Below are positions 26,139 through 35,726 of a DNA stretch of 64,000 nucleotides, one piece after another (the stretch's first letter is position 1; each line of letters starts with the position of its first letter). The stretch covers positions 47,200 to 111,199 of the forward strand of contig NZ_CADIKF010000021.1 in NCBI RefSeq assembly GCF_902859875.1, read 5' to 3'. Position numbers and translations under genes: made by a program. The notes beneath the pieces were generated by a model. It was not told where the DNA came from, made no database searches, and worked only from the letters and a program-made list of their open reading frames with translations. This DNA comes from Paraburkholderia solisilvae. Lineage in GTDB: Bacteria > Pseudomonadota > Gammaproteobacteria > Burkholderiales > Burkholderiaceae.

Positions 26139-27512
26139 TTATCCGGCCAGTTGCCGGAACGGGTCGAGCCCCAGGTCGATCAACCGGCGTTCCCTGACGA
26201 CAATCTCGGCGCTTGCGGTCATGCCGTAACGCAACGGGTAACGCGTATCCGCCACCTGGTAGTAATCCTTGTCGAGCGTCACGCGGCCCTCGTAGACGGG
26301 TTGCTTGTCCGGCCCCGACGGTTTGGTCGCGGGTGAAATATAAGCAAGCGTGCCCTTGACGATTCCATAGCGCTGGTAAGGAAACGCGCTGAACTTCATT
26401 TTCACCGGCATGCCCTCGTGCAAAAACGCGCGGTCGCGTTCGGCGATATCGATCTTCAGCACCGGACGCGCGTCTTTCGGTGCAATGCCGCCGAGCGGCG
26501 CGTTGGCCTGAATCTTGTCGCCCGGTTGCGTCGACGTGACATCCGTAATCACGCCGGACACCGGCGCGAGAATCAGCAGAAAATTGTCCTTGTCGATATT
26601 CTCGAAACGAATCCGCGCTGCAGCGTCCGACACCAGACGCGCGGTTTGCAGTTGCAGGCGCAACTTGTCCTCGGTGCTGGTAATCTCACGCACCGCCGCG
26701 TCGTATTGCAGTTTCAGGCTGGTCGTCTGCTGGCCGCTGGTTTCGAGTTGCGCATTCGCCTCGGCAAATTCGTGGCTCAAGCGGAAATCCAGTTCGGTCA
26801 GTTTCGATTGCGCGACACGGTACGCGTTTTCCGCCTCCAGATACGCGTTACGCTTCTGTTCCACCTGCAATTCCGCGACCCCGCCGCCGCCTGGCTGGGC
26901 GAACAGACGCGAGTACCGGTCGAGGTCGACGCGCGCGGCATCGCGCGCGCGGCGCGCGTTGTCGAGCGCGCTGCGCGCTTCTTCCAGTTGCGCTTTCTGC
27001 CCTTCGGCAAGCTTGGTCGTGCCTTCCGACACGCGGTTTTCATGCAGGCGCTCTTCCACGTCGAGCTGATCCTTGAGCGCCGCCGCCTTGCGCTGCATCA
27101 GTTCCTTCTTCTCGGGGAACTGCTTCCATTCACGCTCCGCGTCATCGAGCTTCAATTGCGCCTGCAACGCGTTGGTCGCCGCCTCGATCGCGCCGCGCGC
27201 ATTCAGGCGCGCGAGCACATCGCCTTTCGACACCGGCTGACCTTCCGCGATAAAGAGGTCCGCGAGTTCTCCGTCGATCGGCGCATAGATACGCCGCACG
27301 TCGGACTCCGGCGACAACGTGCCCTGCGCGGTGACGATCACATCCGCTCGGCCGACGAACGACCACAGCAAACCGGCGAAGACCAGTGCGACCATCGCAA
27401 GCACGAGCGCCTGTGCAATGCGCACCGGTTCCGCGGTCAGAATTGCGATGCCTTCGACGCTGTGGTCTTCCAGCGCCTCGTGCAGCGGCTTAAGGTGAGG
27501 ATCGCGCTTCAC
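26139..27512 (-). CDS. HlyD-family membrane fusion protein
   Basis: A periplasmic adaptor of 457 residues for type I export. One membrane helix (about 31-53, QALVLAMVALVFAGLLW) is followed by a biotinyl-lipoyl-like half-motif (VRRIYAPIDGELADLFIAEGQ), long coiled coils (about 110-310), the second half (LLILAPVSGVITDV) and a C-terminal beta-barrel region. The GTG at 27512 is used: GGAGG lies 8 nt upstream, inside the end of the FHA gene, which overlaps by 23 nt. It should bridge the C39-ABC exporter and the outer-membrane factor in this operon. Confidence 0.92.
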   Translation of the reverse strand: MKRDPHLKPLHEALEDHSVEGIAILTAEPVRIAQALVLAMVALVFAGLLWSFVGRADVIVTAQGTLSPESDVRRIYAPIDGELADLFIAEGQPVSKGDVLARLNARGAIEAATNALQAQLKLDDAEREWKQFPEKKELMQRKAAALKDQLDVEERLHENRVSEGTTKLAEGQKAQLEEARSALDNARRARDAARVDLDRYSRLFAQPGGGGVAELQVEQKRNAYLEAENAYRVAQSKLTELDFRLSHEFAEANAQLETSGQQTTSLKLQYDAAVREITSTEDKLRLQLQTARLVSDAAARIRFENIDKDNFLLILAPVSGVITDVTSTQPGDKIQANAPLGGIAPKDARPVLKIDIAERDRAFLHEGMPVKMKFSAFPYQRYGIVKGTLAYISPATKPSGPDKQPVYEGRVTLDKDYYQVADTRYPLRYGMTASAEIVVRERRLIDLGLDPFRQLAG

Positions 27513-30090
27513 CGTCTTCGCCTCCGATCAATGCGAGCTTCGCTTTCAGCAAGCCGGGCTCGAGCACCATCCGCAGTTCTTCGAGCGAACGGCGCTGCAA
27601 CGCGCATTCCGCATCGATATCTTCCAGCAGTTGATCCCATTGCGACGGGTGGTCCGCCTTCAGTTGTGTATAGACGCGCATGCCCTGCTGCGCGGCGGAC
27701 TGCGCATCGGACAGCAAACGCGCCTGGCCGCGAAAGCGCTCGGAAATGCCGGATTCGAGCCGCTGCGTGCCGCCGATCGAACCGTTCGCACGATACTGGC
27801 GCCAAAGCGTCTGCGCGCGCGCGAGCTGGTCATGAGCGTGGACCAGTGCGTTATCGCGCAGCGCCGCGACGTCCGGCTCGATTGCGTGCGCGAACCAGCC
27901 GTCTTCGAGCGGATCGAGTCCCGCATAGAACGCAAGCAGCCGTTGCTGATAGTCCTTGCCGCCGCGATTGCTTCGCAAGTCCGCGAATTGCGCAGCGAGT
28001 GCCTTCTTGTGCGCGTATTCGGCCGCAATCTCGGCGGACCATGCACCGCCCGCGATGTTTCGCCATGCGTCGAGCGCCTGTTCGACAGCGCCGCGCTGCC
28101 AGGCGGCAAGCGCTGCGTCATGCGCACCGACGAGACCGGCCGACGGCAAGCGCGACGCCGCCAGTTGCCGGTATTGCGCCTGAAACGGCGGTGTCGAGAA
28201 ATGCACCTGTTTCATTTGGGCGAGCAGCGGACCCAGATGCCGCGCAAGCAATGCGTTGAGCAAATCCGTGTATTGCCGCACATCTGCGCGCAAGCCGTCG
28301 AGGCCGGTGAGCCGCGGATAACGCTGCGCATAGTCGTCGAACACCGCGACGAGCGCATCGGGTTTGTCGCGAATCAGTACGGTGCCGATCGTCGCATTGA
28401 GCCGATCGATCGCGGCCACGTAGACCGAGTCGTCGCTTTGCAGCTTGCGCAGATGACTCAATGCCAGCGCATACGGATCGGCGAATTGCGGCACATAAGA
28501 AGCAATGCGATCGAGCGTGCGCTGATGGCTTTTTGGATCGTCGTCCCAGTGCTGCAGCAGACCGTTGATGCGGTCTTCATCGCCATAGATGCGAATCGGC
28601 GCTTCGCCTTCGCCGGCAGTCGCATTGCCGCCCGCAGCGCCGGCACTGTTGCGCCGCATCACAAAGCGTTCGAGATTGCCGACCCATTGCAGTTCGTCGA
28701 TCAGCGGCGCCGTATCCGCATTGCCGGCGCTCGACACTTTCATCCCGCCGATCAGCGCGTCCGCGCGGTCGAACTGGCGCGCCTGCAATGCGTCGAGCCA
28801 GCCGGGCACGCGCGCCTTCATCAACGCGACGCTTGCCAACGTCTTGACCGCATCGTCCGACGGATGGCGCATCAGATATTCGTTCGCCAGCACGATCGCA
28901 CGCTCGTCATCGCCGCTTGCAAGACGATGCTTGAGCTCGCGTTCCGACTCGCCCCGCATGTACAGCGCCGTCGCGACAGCCGCGATCAGCATGAGCGCCG
29001 CCAGCGTACCGAAGCCGATGCGGCGCAGCGCGGTGCGATCGCCGCCGGAAAACGCGCGCGCGAACTCGATCGCGAGCGCGCTGAAGCGGTGCCGCGGACG
29101 GCGCGAGCGCGCGTCGTCCGGCGCCGCGTCGGCTGCGGCCGGCCGCGCGGCCTCGTTGACCTCATCCTCGCGTTGCACCGCGCGATCGACGTAGAAGATG
29201 TCGAGAAACGAATGCGCGGCGCCGACGAAGGTCGTCTTGTCCATATCGATCGCGGGTTCCACCGGCGGCGCCGGTCGTACGGGCACACTGGCCGCGGCCG
29301 GTTGCGGGGCGTCGTCGCGCCGCGTACTGCGTGCGGTCAGATGCGTGACGGTCGGCTCGACCTCGAGCGCCTTGCGCAGCTTCACCCGGTAAACGAAGTG
29401 GTCGCTGCCGAATCCAAGCAGGTCGCCGTCATGAAGCGCGACGGCGGATTCGTCCAGCCGATTTCCTCCGACAAACGTGCCGTTCGTGCTGCCGAGATCT
29501 TCGACATAGGGCTGCGCGCCGCGCAAAAAGAGGTGCGCATGGCGGCGCGAGATGTAGTTCACCTGATGAGGGTAGCGCTCCTTGTAGCGTGCAAACAGCG
29601 AGTCCGTTTTGCTGACGAGAAACGGGAACGCATGCACATCGATCGGTTCGAGGTCCAGATCCGCGCGTTCGGGCGTCAACGTGACGCTCACTTGCTGCGC
29701 CGCGCGCGCGGCGGCCGGATCGAATGCGCGCGGCTCGATACCGACGCGATACGCGAGTTCGCCGCCAAAGCACAATTCGTCGCCGGCGCGCACGCGGCTC
29801 GGCGATTCGCGCACGCTCGCGCCATTCACCGCCGTGCCGTTCTTGCTGTCGAGATCGGCGACATATACCGCGCCATGCTCGAAGAAAATGCGTGCGTGGC
29901 GCCGGGACAGCCGCGCCACGCGCTCGTGCGGATAATCGGCGAACGGTGCCTCGCTGCGGCCGATCGCGAACAGACTTTCGCTAATGCGGATCACACCCAG
30001 CGCCGGATGCGAAACCGGCACGAGCACGACATCGAACTCCTGGTCCAGAGTCGCGCGCATCTCAGCAATCGGAGCTTCGCCGGGATTCAT
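27490..30090 (-). CDS. Membrane protein with two FHA domains
   Basis: 866 residues. FHA domain 1 (about 20-118) has GRS, LSRRHARI and SKNG. FHA domain 2 (about 150-240) has ISRRHAHLF and GSTNG. FHA domains bind phosphothreonine. A linker holding DKTTFVG (284-290), a possible phospho-Thr site, leads to one membrane helix (about 360-378). A ~480-residue helical domain of unrecognised family follows, probably periplasmic. It could sense kinase/phosphatase state in the cytoplasm and relay it to the exporter, much as Fha proteins do in type VI secretion (inferred). It is the third cistron of the operon if peptide gene 2 is counted as the first, and overlaps the HlyD gene. Confidence 0.85.
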   Translation of the reverse strand: MNPGEAPIAEMRATLDQEFDVVLVPVSHPALGVIRISESLFAIGRSEAPFADYPHERVARLSRRHARIFFEHGAVYVADLDSKNGTAVNGASVRESPSRVRAGDELCFGGELAYRVGIEPRAFDPAAARAAQQVSVTLTPERADLDLEPIDVHAFPFLVSKTDSLFARYKERYPHQVNYISRRHAHLFLRGAQPYVEDLGSTNGTFVGGNRLDESAVALHDGDLLGFGSDHFVYRVKLRKALEVEPTVTHLTARSTRRDDAPQPAAASVPVRPAPPVEPAIDMDKTTFVGAAHSFLDIFYVDRAVQREDEVNEAARPAAADAAPDDARSRRPRHRFSALAIEFARAFSGGDRTALRRIGFGTLAALMLIAAVATALYMRGESERELKHRLASGDDERAIVLANEYLMRHPSDDAVKTLASVALMKARVPGWLDALQARQFDRADALIGGMKVSSAGNADTAPLIDELQWVGNLERFVMRRNSAGAAGGNATAGEGEAPIRIYGDEDRINGLLQHWDDDPKSHQRTLDRIASYVPQFADPYALALSHLRKLQSDDSVYVAAIDRLNATIGTVLIRDKPDALVAVFDDYAQRYPRLTGLDGLRADVRQYTDLLNALLARHLGPLLAQMKQVHFSTPPFQAQYRQLAASRLPSAGLVGAHDAALAAWQRGAVEQALDAWRNIAGGAWSAEIAAEYAHKKALAAQFADLRSNRGGKDYQQRLLAFYAGLDPLEDGWFAHAIEPDVAALRDNALVHAHDQLARAQTLWRQYRANGSIGGTQRLESGISERFRGQARLLSDAQSAAQQGMRVYTQLKADHPSQWDQLLEDIDAECALQRRSLEELRMVLEPGLLKAKLALIGGEDGEARSSP

Positions 30091-30241
30091 CTTTCTGCAT
30101 CACTAATCGTATACCAGCAGACGCCTGCGCTGGATGCACGCGTCAGAGGAATGCCGTCAGAAAACGCGGCGGAGGGCGCGCGGGCGGCCCGAAGCACGGG
30201 TCCGCCGGCACACAGCGATTGTAAGTCACGCATGACGGGAG

Positions 30242-31711
30242 TCAATTTTCCGTACCCTTCACTTGCATCTGGATATCGACGGGCGGCCAGCCGCCGCCGA
30301 GCGCCTTATAGAGCAATACCGTATCGGACAGAATCTGCTGATGGTTCGACAGCAGATCGAGCTGCGCTTCGAGGTACGACCGGTCGGTTTCGAACACGTC
30401 GAGCTGCGAGATCACCCCTTCCTTCAGTTGCGCATTCACCTGGTCCGCGACAATGTGCAGACGCTCGACCTGCTGCTGCAACTCGACGCGCTGCGCCTTG
30501 TGCGCATTCAGATTGACGAGCGCGCTTTCCACTTCCTCGAATGCACCCATCACCGTACGCCGGTATTCCTGTTCGGATACCGTGACTTGCGCTTCAGTCG
30601 TCTTCACATGCGCGCGCACGCTTGGGTCGAGAATCGGAATGTTGATGCTCGGCATCACGCCGAACGTGAACGATTTCAGCAAGTCCGACAAAGCGAGGCT
30701 CGCCGTGCCGCCGTGCGCGGTGAGGCTCACGGTCGGCAATTGCGCGAGCTTCGCTTCGCCGACCAGGTCATACGCTTCGAGCACGCGTAGTTCCGACGCG
30801 ACAATGTCGGGGCGGCGCGCCAGCAACTGGGACGGCAAGCCCGCCGGCACCAGCGGCAGTTGCACGCGCTGCTGCAAATGCCCGGACGGCACCTTGTACT
30901 CGCCGGCCGGCACGCCGATCAGCGTGCATAGCGCGTTGTTCGCGAGGTCGCGTGAGCGGCGCAGATCGAGCAGGTCCTTGGTCAAGCGGTTGATCTCGGC
31001 CTGCTGGCGCAACACTTGCGTCTTCGGGATCAAACCGTTCGCGCTCATCCCTTCGAAAATGGTCAGGATCTGCCGGTTCGCGTCGATCATCTTTTGCTGC
31101 TGCTCGAGCTGGTCGTCGAATTGCAGGATCTGGAAGTACGTGGTTGACACGTTTGACACGAGTTCCAGGTAACCCGCGCGCCAATCGGCTTCGCTTGCGC
31201 GAAATTCGGCCTTTTGCGCCTGCACGCCCTTCTCGACCTTGCCCCAGATGTCGATATCCCAATTCACCTGCGTGGCGAGGTTGTATTGCTTTGAAAACGG
31301 CAAGCCCGTGGTTTTTTCGAAGTTCGCGCCGGCGCCGACGTCCATCGTCGGCAATGCGCCCGCTTTCGCTTCGGCGATCTGCGCGCCGGCCACATTGATG
31401 CGCGCGGCGAGAATCTTGATGTCGAAGTTGCCTTCGATCGACTTCGCAATCAGCGTGTTCAGGTACGGGTCCTGAAAGCTCTTCCACCAGTCGGGCTCGA
31501 TCGTGTCCGCGGCGGAGATCGACGAGCCCGTGTGGTCGGTCCACGATGCCTTGGCCGGTGTGTCGGGCCGATGATAGTCCGGCACGTGCGCGTCGATGCA
31601 GCCGCCGAGCAATGCGGCCGCGAGGAGCGCCTGTGCGGCGACGGCGGTCGCCGCGGCGCGGCGCGCTATCGCGCGGCCAGCGCGGCGCTGCGTTGCAACG
31701 CAATGGTGCAT
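30242..31711 (-). CDS. Outer-membrane efflux lipoprotein, TolC/NodT family
   Basis: The outer-membrane channel of the exporter, 489 residues. The signal peptide ends in a lipobox (LLGGC, C38). The protein contains the NodT-type pattern (PDWWKSFQDPYLNTLIAKS, NINVAGAQ-like helices, RRPDIVASELRVLEAYDLVGEA, INIPILDPSVRAHVKTTEAQ). The ATG at 31711 was chosen because the signal peptide starts there; a GTG at 31798 is possible. It lies 305 bp downstream of peptide gene 2 on the same strand and 151 bp upstream of the FHA gene, so it may be read from the sigma-54 promoter at 32364-32379. Confidence 0.9.
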   Translation of the reverse strand: MHHCVATQRRAGRAIARRAAATAVAAQALLAAALLGGCIDAHVPDYHRPDTPAKASWTDHTGSSISAADTIEPDWWKSFQDPYLNTLIAKSIEGNFDIKILAARINVAGAQIAEAKAGALPTMDVGAGANFEKTTGLPFSKQYNLATQVNWDIDIWGKVEKGVQAQKAEFRASEADWRAGYLELVSNVSTTYFQILQFDDQLEQQQKMIDANRQILTIFEGMSANGLIPKTQVLRQQAEINRLTKDLLDLRRSRDLANNALCTLIGVPAGEYKVPSGHLQQRVQLPLVPAGLPSQLLARRPDIVASELRVLEAYDLVGEAKLAQLPTVSLTAHGGTASLALSDLLKSFTFGVMPSINIPILDPSVRAHVKTTEAQVTVSEQEYRRTVMGAFEEVESALVNLNAHKAQRVELQQQVERLHIVADQVNAQLKEGVISQLDVFETDRSYLEAQLDLLSNHQQILSDTVLLYKALGGGWPPVDIQMQVKGTEN

Positions 31712-32016
31712 ACCGCCCGGCACGCAGCGAACCAATGAACGGGGCAACGCGAACACGGTATTCTCCGATCGAACCTGCCGATGCCGCACAGCGAACACGC
31801 GCGATTCAAGTAAAGCACGTCCCGCGCGGCATCTCTATCGATGTCGGCGTGATTCGTGGGTTTGGAGTGCGCGCTTCTGGCGGGCCGTGGCGGGTGGTGT
31901 GGAAAGGACGATTCTGCTTATGCGCTTTTTGACGCGCGACTGCGGGTACGGCAATGATGCTTCCGGCTCGGCCCGTGGAAGGCCCGGTCCAGCCTTCCGC
32001 GGAACCGTCAGGCTTC
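31712..32016. other. Spacer between peptide gene 2 and the exporter genes
   Basis: Contains a stem-loop at 31977-31998 (GGAAGGC/GCCTTCC, 8-nt loop) just after the peptide stop, with no T-run. It could stabilise or attenuate the peptide transcript, so that the small peptide is made in excess over the exporter. No gene was seen. Confidence 0.5.
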
Positions 32017-32286
32017 TTAATGAACGTCGACGTGGTTCGTCGCGGTCATCGTCGGCGTGATCGTGGTGTCGAAGTTCTTGGCGAAGGCATTGCCGTTGCC
32101 GCTCACGTTGTTGATGCCGAGCGACTGGTCGACGAGCTGCTGCGCGCTCACGTTCTTGCTGTTGTCGAACTTGAACGACAGGCTCGGAAAGTACGGGTAA
32201 GCGATATAGCCGCCACGCACGGCTTTCATCGCGCGGCTGTCGAGTGGTTCGGCAACGTGCAGGTCTTTGATCATCAGCGAGTTCAT
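32017..32286 (-). CDS. Double-glycine leader peptide 2
   Basis: An 89-residue precursor. The 26-residue leader carries IKDL, LDSRAMKAVRGG and Gly-Gly at 25-26. The mature part is predicted at 63 residues: aromatic start YIAYPYFPS, then NAQQLV-type and Asn/Thr-rich segments (NFDTTITPTMT), with no cysteine. It is a close paralogue of peptide 3, about 80 percent identical by eye, including the upstream promoter. The ATG at 32286 follows TTAGGAGAACC. It is first in the minus-strand order leading to the outer-membrane factor and the rest of the exporter. Confidence 0.88.
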   Translation of the reverse strand: MNSLMIKDLHVAEPLDSRAMKAVRGGYIAYPYFPSLSFKFDNSKNVSAQQLVDQSLGINNVSGNGNAFAKNFDTTITPTMTATNHVDVH

Positions 32287-32363
32287 CACGGTTCTCCTAA
32301 GAGGTGAGCGCAGGGTCTGCGATTTCGGGTTCGAGCATTCGTTGTCTGCTCGGGCCTGACTCA

Positions 32364-32379
32364 CGCACAGGTTGTGCCA
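32364..32379 (-). promoter_or_regulatory. Sigma-54 promoter of peptide gene 2 and probably the export operon
   Basis: On the minus strand it reads TGGCAC-AACCT-GTGCG: a perfect -24 element, GG-N10-GC spacing, and a -12 element one base off. It lies 77 bp before the ATG. The 16-bp core is identical to the promoter at 38201-38216, and the similarity continues downstream. An inverted repeat CCAACAC/GTGTTGG at 32503-32527, about 125-145 bp upstream, is a possible activator site. Confidence 0.8.
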
Positions 32380-32546
32380 GTGTTGAACGCGCTTGCGGGC
32401 AAAGCATGCAACGCATTGAAAATACGGGCTGTTTCGGCCACTCGCGAATGCGTGCGCGGAATTTCTGCCGGCACGGCCGGTTCGCTAACCGATGGCGAGG
32501 CGCCAACACCGCCTGTTCGAGTGTTGGTGTGCGAACCACACCTTCG

Positions 32547-32981
32547 TCACTTTGCGATCACCGTGATCTTCTTCGAATAGATCGGCGGATCATGCGGCAC
32601 GTGCCGGTCGTCGCCCATCAGCAATTGCAGCGTGTGCTTACCGGGCGGCAATTCGATCATCGTTTCGGTTTCGCCAGCACCGAAATGCAGATGCTGGCGG
32701 TCCGACGGAATTTCCTGATCCATCGGCGGCAAGTCGCAATCGATCAGCAAATGGTGATGGCCGGTGTTCGGATATTTGACGCCTTTAGGCGCGACGCCCA
32801 TATAGCGCAACCCGAACCATACGCGAAACGGCTTGTTTGCGGGCACGACCTGACCGTCGTTCGGATAGCCGATATACGCAACCGCATCGCGCGGCGCCGG
32901 CGTCGTGCCGGCCGATGCGATGTTCGACATGAAAGAACACATCAACGCGGCAAGCGCCGCTGCGGCAAGGATCTTGTACAT
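32547..32981 (-). CDS. Exported DUF4399 protein (copy 1)
   Basis: 144 residues: an N-terminal signal peptide (MYKILAAAALAALMCSFMSN, cut near ASAG), then a single DUF4399 domain marked by [36 protein letters not shown] and HTLQLLMGD. The His-rich motif could bind a metal. The biochemical role of this family is unknown. It is about 70 percent identical by eye to the gene upstream, a tandem duplicate. The ATG at 32981 follows GGAGAG. Confidence 0.8.
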   Translation of the reverse strand: MYKILAAAALAALMCSFMSNIASAGTTPAPRDAVAYIGYPNDGQVVPANKPFRVWFGLRYMGVAPKGVKYPNTGHHHLLIDCDLPPMDQEIPSDRQHLHFGAGETETMIELPPGKHTLQLLMGDDRHVPHDPPIYSKKITVIAK

Positions 32982-33103
32982 GAGTCGTGCTCTCCGTCGT
33001 CGCGTCGCCTGGCCCGCTGTTACTGCGCACGCGCGTTGCGCATCGCAACCGGCAGCATCCCTATCCATCCGGCGCCCGCGAGCCAAAAGGTCTTGAGCGA
33101 ACG

Positions 33104-33556
33104 CTATTTGACGATGATCGTGATCTTCTTCGAGTAAACCGGCGGCACGTGCGGCACGTGATTCTGGTCGCCCAGCAGCAACTGCAGCGTGTGCTTGCCT
33201 GGCGGCAACTCGATGCGCGCATCGGTCTCGCCTGCGCCGAAATGCAGGTGCTGGCGGTCGGACGGAATTTCCTGATCGAGCGGCGGCAAGTCAGTGTCGA
33301 TCAGCAGATGATGGTGCCCGGTATTGGGCACATTGACGCCCTTCGGGCACACGCCCATATTGCGCAGCCCCATCCGGACCCACAGCTTGCCGCCCTGAAT
33401 GACCGCGCCGTCATAAGGCCAGATGATGTATTCCTGCGCGCCCGGCGGCGAGGGTGTCTGCGCGGCGGCATGCGCGCGCGAGTGCCCGAGAACAACGCAC
33501 GCGACCAGCGAGACGAACAGCACGGCCAGCATGCCCGACGTTCTTGTTCTTCGCAT
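33104..33556 (-). CDS. Exported DUF4399 protein (copy 2)
   Basis: 150 residues with a signal peptide (about 1-31, ending SRAHAAA) and a DUF4399 domain: [41 protein letters not shown], and a C-terminal SKKITIIVK also seen in copy 1. It is transcribed toward copy 1 and divergently from the caspase-SUMF1 gene (180 bp between the starts). Its retention inside the peptide locus suggests a periplasmic accessory role, but that is only positional. Confidence 0.8.
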   Translation of the reverse strand: MRRTRTSGMLAVLFVSLVACVVLGHSRAHAAAQTPSPPGAQEYIIWPYDGAVIQGGKLWVRMGLRNMGVCPKGVNVPNTGHHHLLIDTDLPPLDQEIPSDRQHLHFGAGETDARIELPPGKHTLQLLLGDQNHVPHVPPVYSKKITIIVK

Positions 33557-33736
33557 GGCGCATTCTCCCGAAGGAAGGTCAGGGCTTTGCGATTCTGCTT
33601 TAGCTTAGGACGGAACTTGCCAAAAAGATACGCGCCGCTCGTTAACGTTCTGACGTTCGGACTGCGTGCTATCTTTTCGATGACGGCCGGCGAGACGTTC
33701 CGTAGCTATAACGGTCCACCACGGACAGGATTGAAT

Positions 33737-35710
33737 ATGTGGCGAAAACTCCTGCTGGTATGCATGATCGGGATCGGCAACGCCTATTCGGCCGGCGCTG
33801 ATACAGACATCGCGCAAGCGGCCGGCGCGGCGGCGCAAAACGCTGTGATGCGCAGCGTTGCAGATCCCACCCGTCATGCGCATCCAACGGCAGGCGTCGG
33901 CGATCGCGTCGCCGGCCGCAAGGTGGCGCTTGTCATCGCCAATGGCGACTATCCGGCAAGTCCGCTTGCGAACGCGAGGCGCGACGCGCAAGCGGTCAGT
34001 GCCGCATTGAAGTCGTTGGGCTTCGACGTGATTAGCCGCGCCGACGCGACGCCGCAGCAAATGAATGATGCAATTGCCGAATTCGGCGAGCGCCTGCAGG
34101 CGGGCGGCATGGGCCTCTTTTACTTCGCCGGGCATGGCATTCAAACCGCACGCTCCACGTTGCTGCTGCCGGCAGGCAGCAACGCGCTCGCACCTTCGGC
34201 CATGGTGCGCGACGGCATCGATCTGACCGCCGTATTGCGCGTGATGTCCGCGAAGCGTGCGCAGCGGCATAACGTGCTCGTGCTCGACGCCTGTCTCGCG
34301 CAGCCGTTCGCCGCTCCGGCGCGGCCCAGCGACGCACTGCCGGCACTGCCGCCCGATACGTCGATTACCTACGCGACGGCGCCCGGCGGATTCGCGTTGG
34401 ACGGTGCGCAAAATGGCATGCTGACGGCCGCATGGTTGCATGCGTTGCAAAGTACCCACGGCGATGACGTCGACACGATTGCCCGGCTGGCTGCGCACGA
34501 AGTCTCGTTAGCCACGCATGGTCGACAACAGCCATGGACCGCGTCGACATCGAGCAGCGCGCTGAGCCTGAGCGGCGGCGACCCACACACCTTCGACGCG
34601 TCGCAGCGTATCGCGCTCGCTCGCACGCCGATGGATGACTCTTCTGCGCCGACGCAAAGCCGCGGCATCATGCCCAAGGACAGCAGCGAACAATACGAAC
34701 TGACGTTCTGGGACTCGATCAAGGACAGCAATTACGCAAGCGATTACGAAGCGTATCTGAAAGCCTATCCGAATGGACGCTTCGCGACGCTGGCGCGTGC
34801 GCGCATCGACCGGCTCAAGGCAGCCGCATCGGCGCCGAAACCGTCCACGGCTCCCGCGCCGCAAGCGGCGCCGATACCCGCACCGGCACCCGCACCACAG
34901 CCGCAACATCCGATCGTAACGACACCCGCACCATCGCCCTCGCCCGCGCCGCCGGCGGCTGCTCAACCCGTCCCCAAGGCAACGCCAACCGCCAGCAGCG
35001 AAAGCAAGGACTGCGCGAGCTGCCCGGTGATGATCGCGCTACCTGCCGGTTCATTCACGATGGGCAGCAACTACGACGATCCATCCGAAAAGCCGCCGCA
35101 CCATGTGACGATCGCCGCACCGTTCGCGATCGGCAAATACGAAGTGACGGTCGAGCAGTGGAACGCATGCGCGGACGCGAACGGCTGCCCGCGTCTGTCT
35201 CCGGAAAACAATGCTGTCAAGAATGCGCCGGCCCGCGATCTGAGCTGGGACGACGCGCAGCTCTACGTCAAATGGCTCGCTAAAACGACCGGCAAGCCTT
35301 ACCGTCTGCCGACCGAATCCGAATGGGAATACGCGGATCGCGCAGGCACTACGACAAAGTACTGGTGGGGCGACCAGATGCGCAAAGGCCAGGCGAATTG
35401 CAAGGACTGCGGCGACCCGTGGCATAAGGAAGGCCCGGAAAGCGTCGGTTCGTTCGCGCAAAATCCGTATGGGCTGCACGACATGAACGGCAGTGTGTGG
35501 GAATGGGTCAGCGACTGCTGGCACAACTCATATCAGAGCGCGCCGAACGACGGCCGCACGTGGGACGCGCCGGGCTGCAATATGCGCGTGATTCGCGGCG
35601 GCTCGTGGCGTGAAGGCAGCGACTATATGCTGACTTCGACGCGCTTCAAGTACAGCCAGAGCGTGCGTCAGTCGCAGGACGGCTTCCGTGTCGCGAAGGA
35701 CCTCAAATAA
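33737..35710 (+). CDS. Exported caspase-like / SUMF1 (FGE-sulfatase) fusion protein
   Basis: 657 residues. The signal peptide (about 1-20) is followed by a caspase p20-like domain (about 55-280): [21 protein letters not shown], catalytic His in YFAGHGIQ and Cys in [10 protein letters not shown] linker with an [23 protein letters not shown] repeat and a long Pro/Ala tract follow. The C-terminus (about 430-657) is a formylglycine-generating-enzyme-like domain: [45 protein letters not shown] [10 protein letters not shown] and [11 protein letters not shown]. The ATG at 33737 has an ACAGGA site. It converges with the kinase gene (16 bp apart). It could process or modify exported peptides, or bind ligands. 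Confidence 0.85.
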   Translation: MWRKLLLVCMIGIGNAYSAGADTDIAQAAGAAAQNAVMRSVADPTRHAHPTAGVGDRVAGRKVALVIANGDYPASPLANARRDAQAVSAALKSLGFDVISRADATPQQMNDAIAEFGERLQAGGMGLFYFAGHGIQTARSTLLLPAGSNALAPSAMVRDGIDLTAVLRVMSAKRAQRHNVLVLDACLAQPFAAPARPSDALPALPPDTSITYATAPGGFALDGAQNGMLTAAWLHALQSTHGDDVDTIARLAAHEVSLATHGRQQPWTASTSSSALSLSGGDPHTFDASQRIALARTPMDDSSAPTQSRGIMPKDSSEQYELTFWDSIKDSNYASDYEAYLKAYPNGRFATLARARIDRLKAAASAPKPSTAPAPQAAPIPAPAPAPQPQHPIVTTPAPSPSPAPPAAAQPVPKATPTASSESKDCASCPVMIALPAGSFTMGSNYDDPSEKPPHHVTIAAPFAIGKYEVTVEQWNACADANGCPRLSPENNAVKNAPARDLSWDDAQLYVKWLAKTTGKPYRLPTESEWEYADRAGTTTKYWWGDQMRKGQANCKDCGDPWHKEGPESVGSFAQNPYGLHDMNGSVWEWVSDCWHNSYQSAPNDGRTWDAPGCNMRVIRGGSWREGSDYMLTSTRFKYSQSVRQSQDGFRVAKDLK

Positions 35711-35726
35711 AGCCGCAGCGCGTGTT

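Noticed and set aside
32304..33137. 277-codon plus-strand open frame opposite the DUF4399 and peptide 2 promoter region
   Set aside because: Shadow of the minus-strand DUF4399 gene; no coding features.
33601..33736. Sigma-54 promoter for the caspase-SUMF1 gene (TAGGACGGAACTTGCC)
   Set aside because: The spacing is GG-N9-GC, one base short of the required 10.
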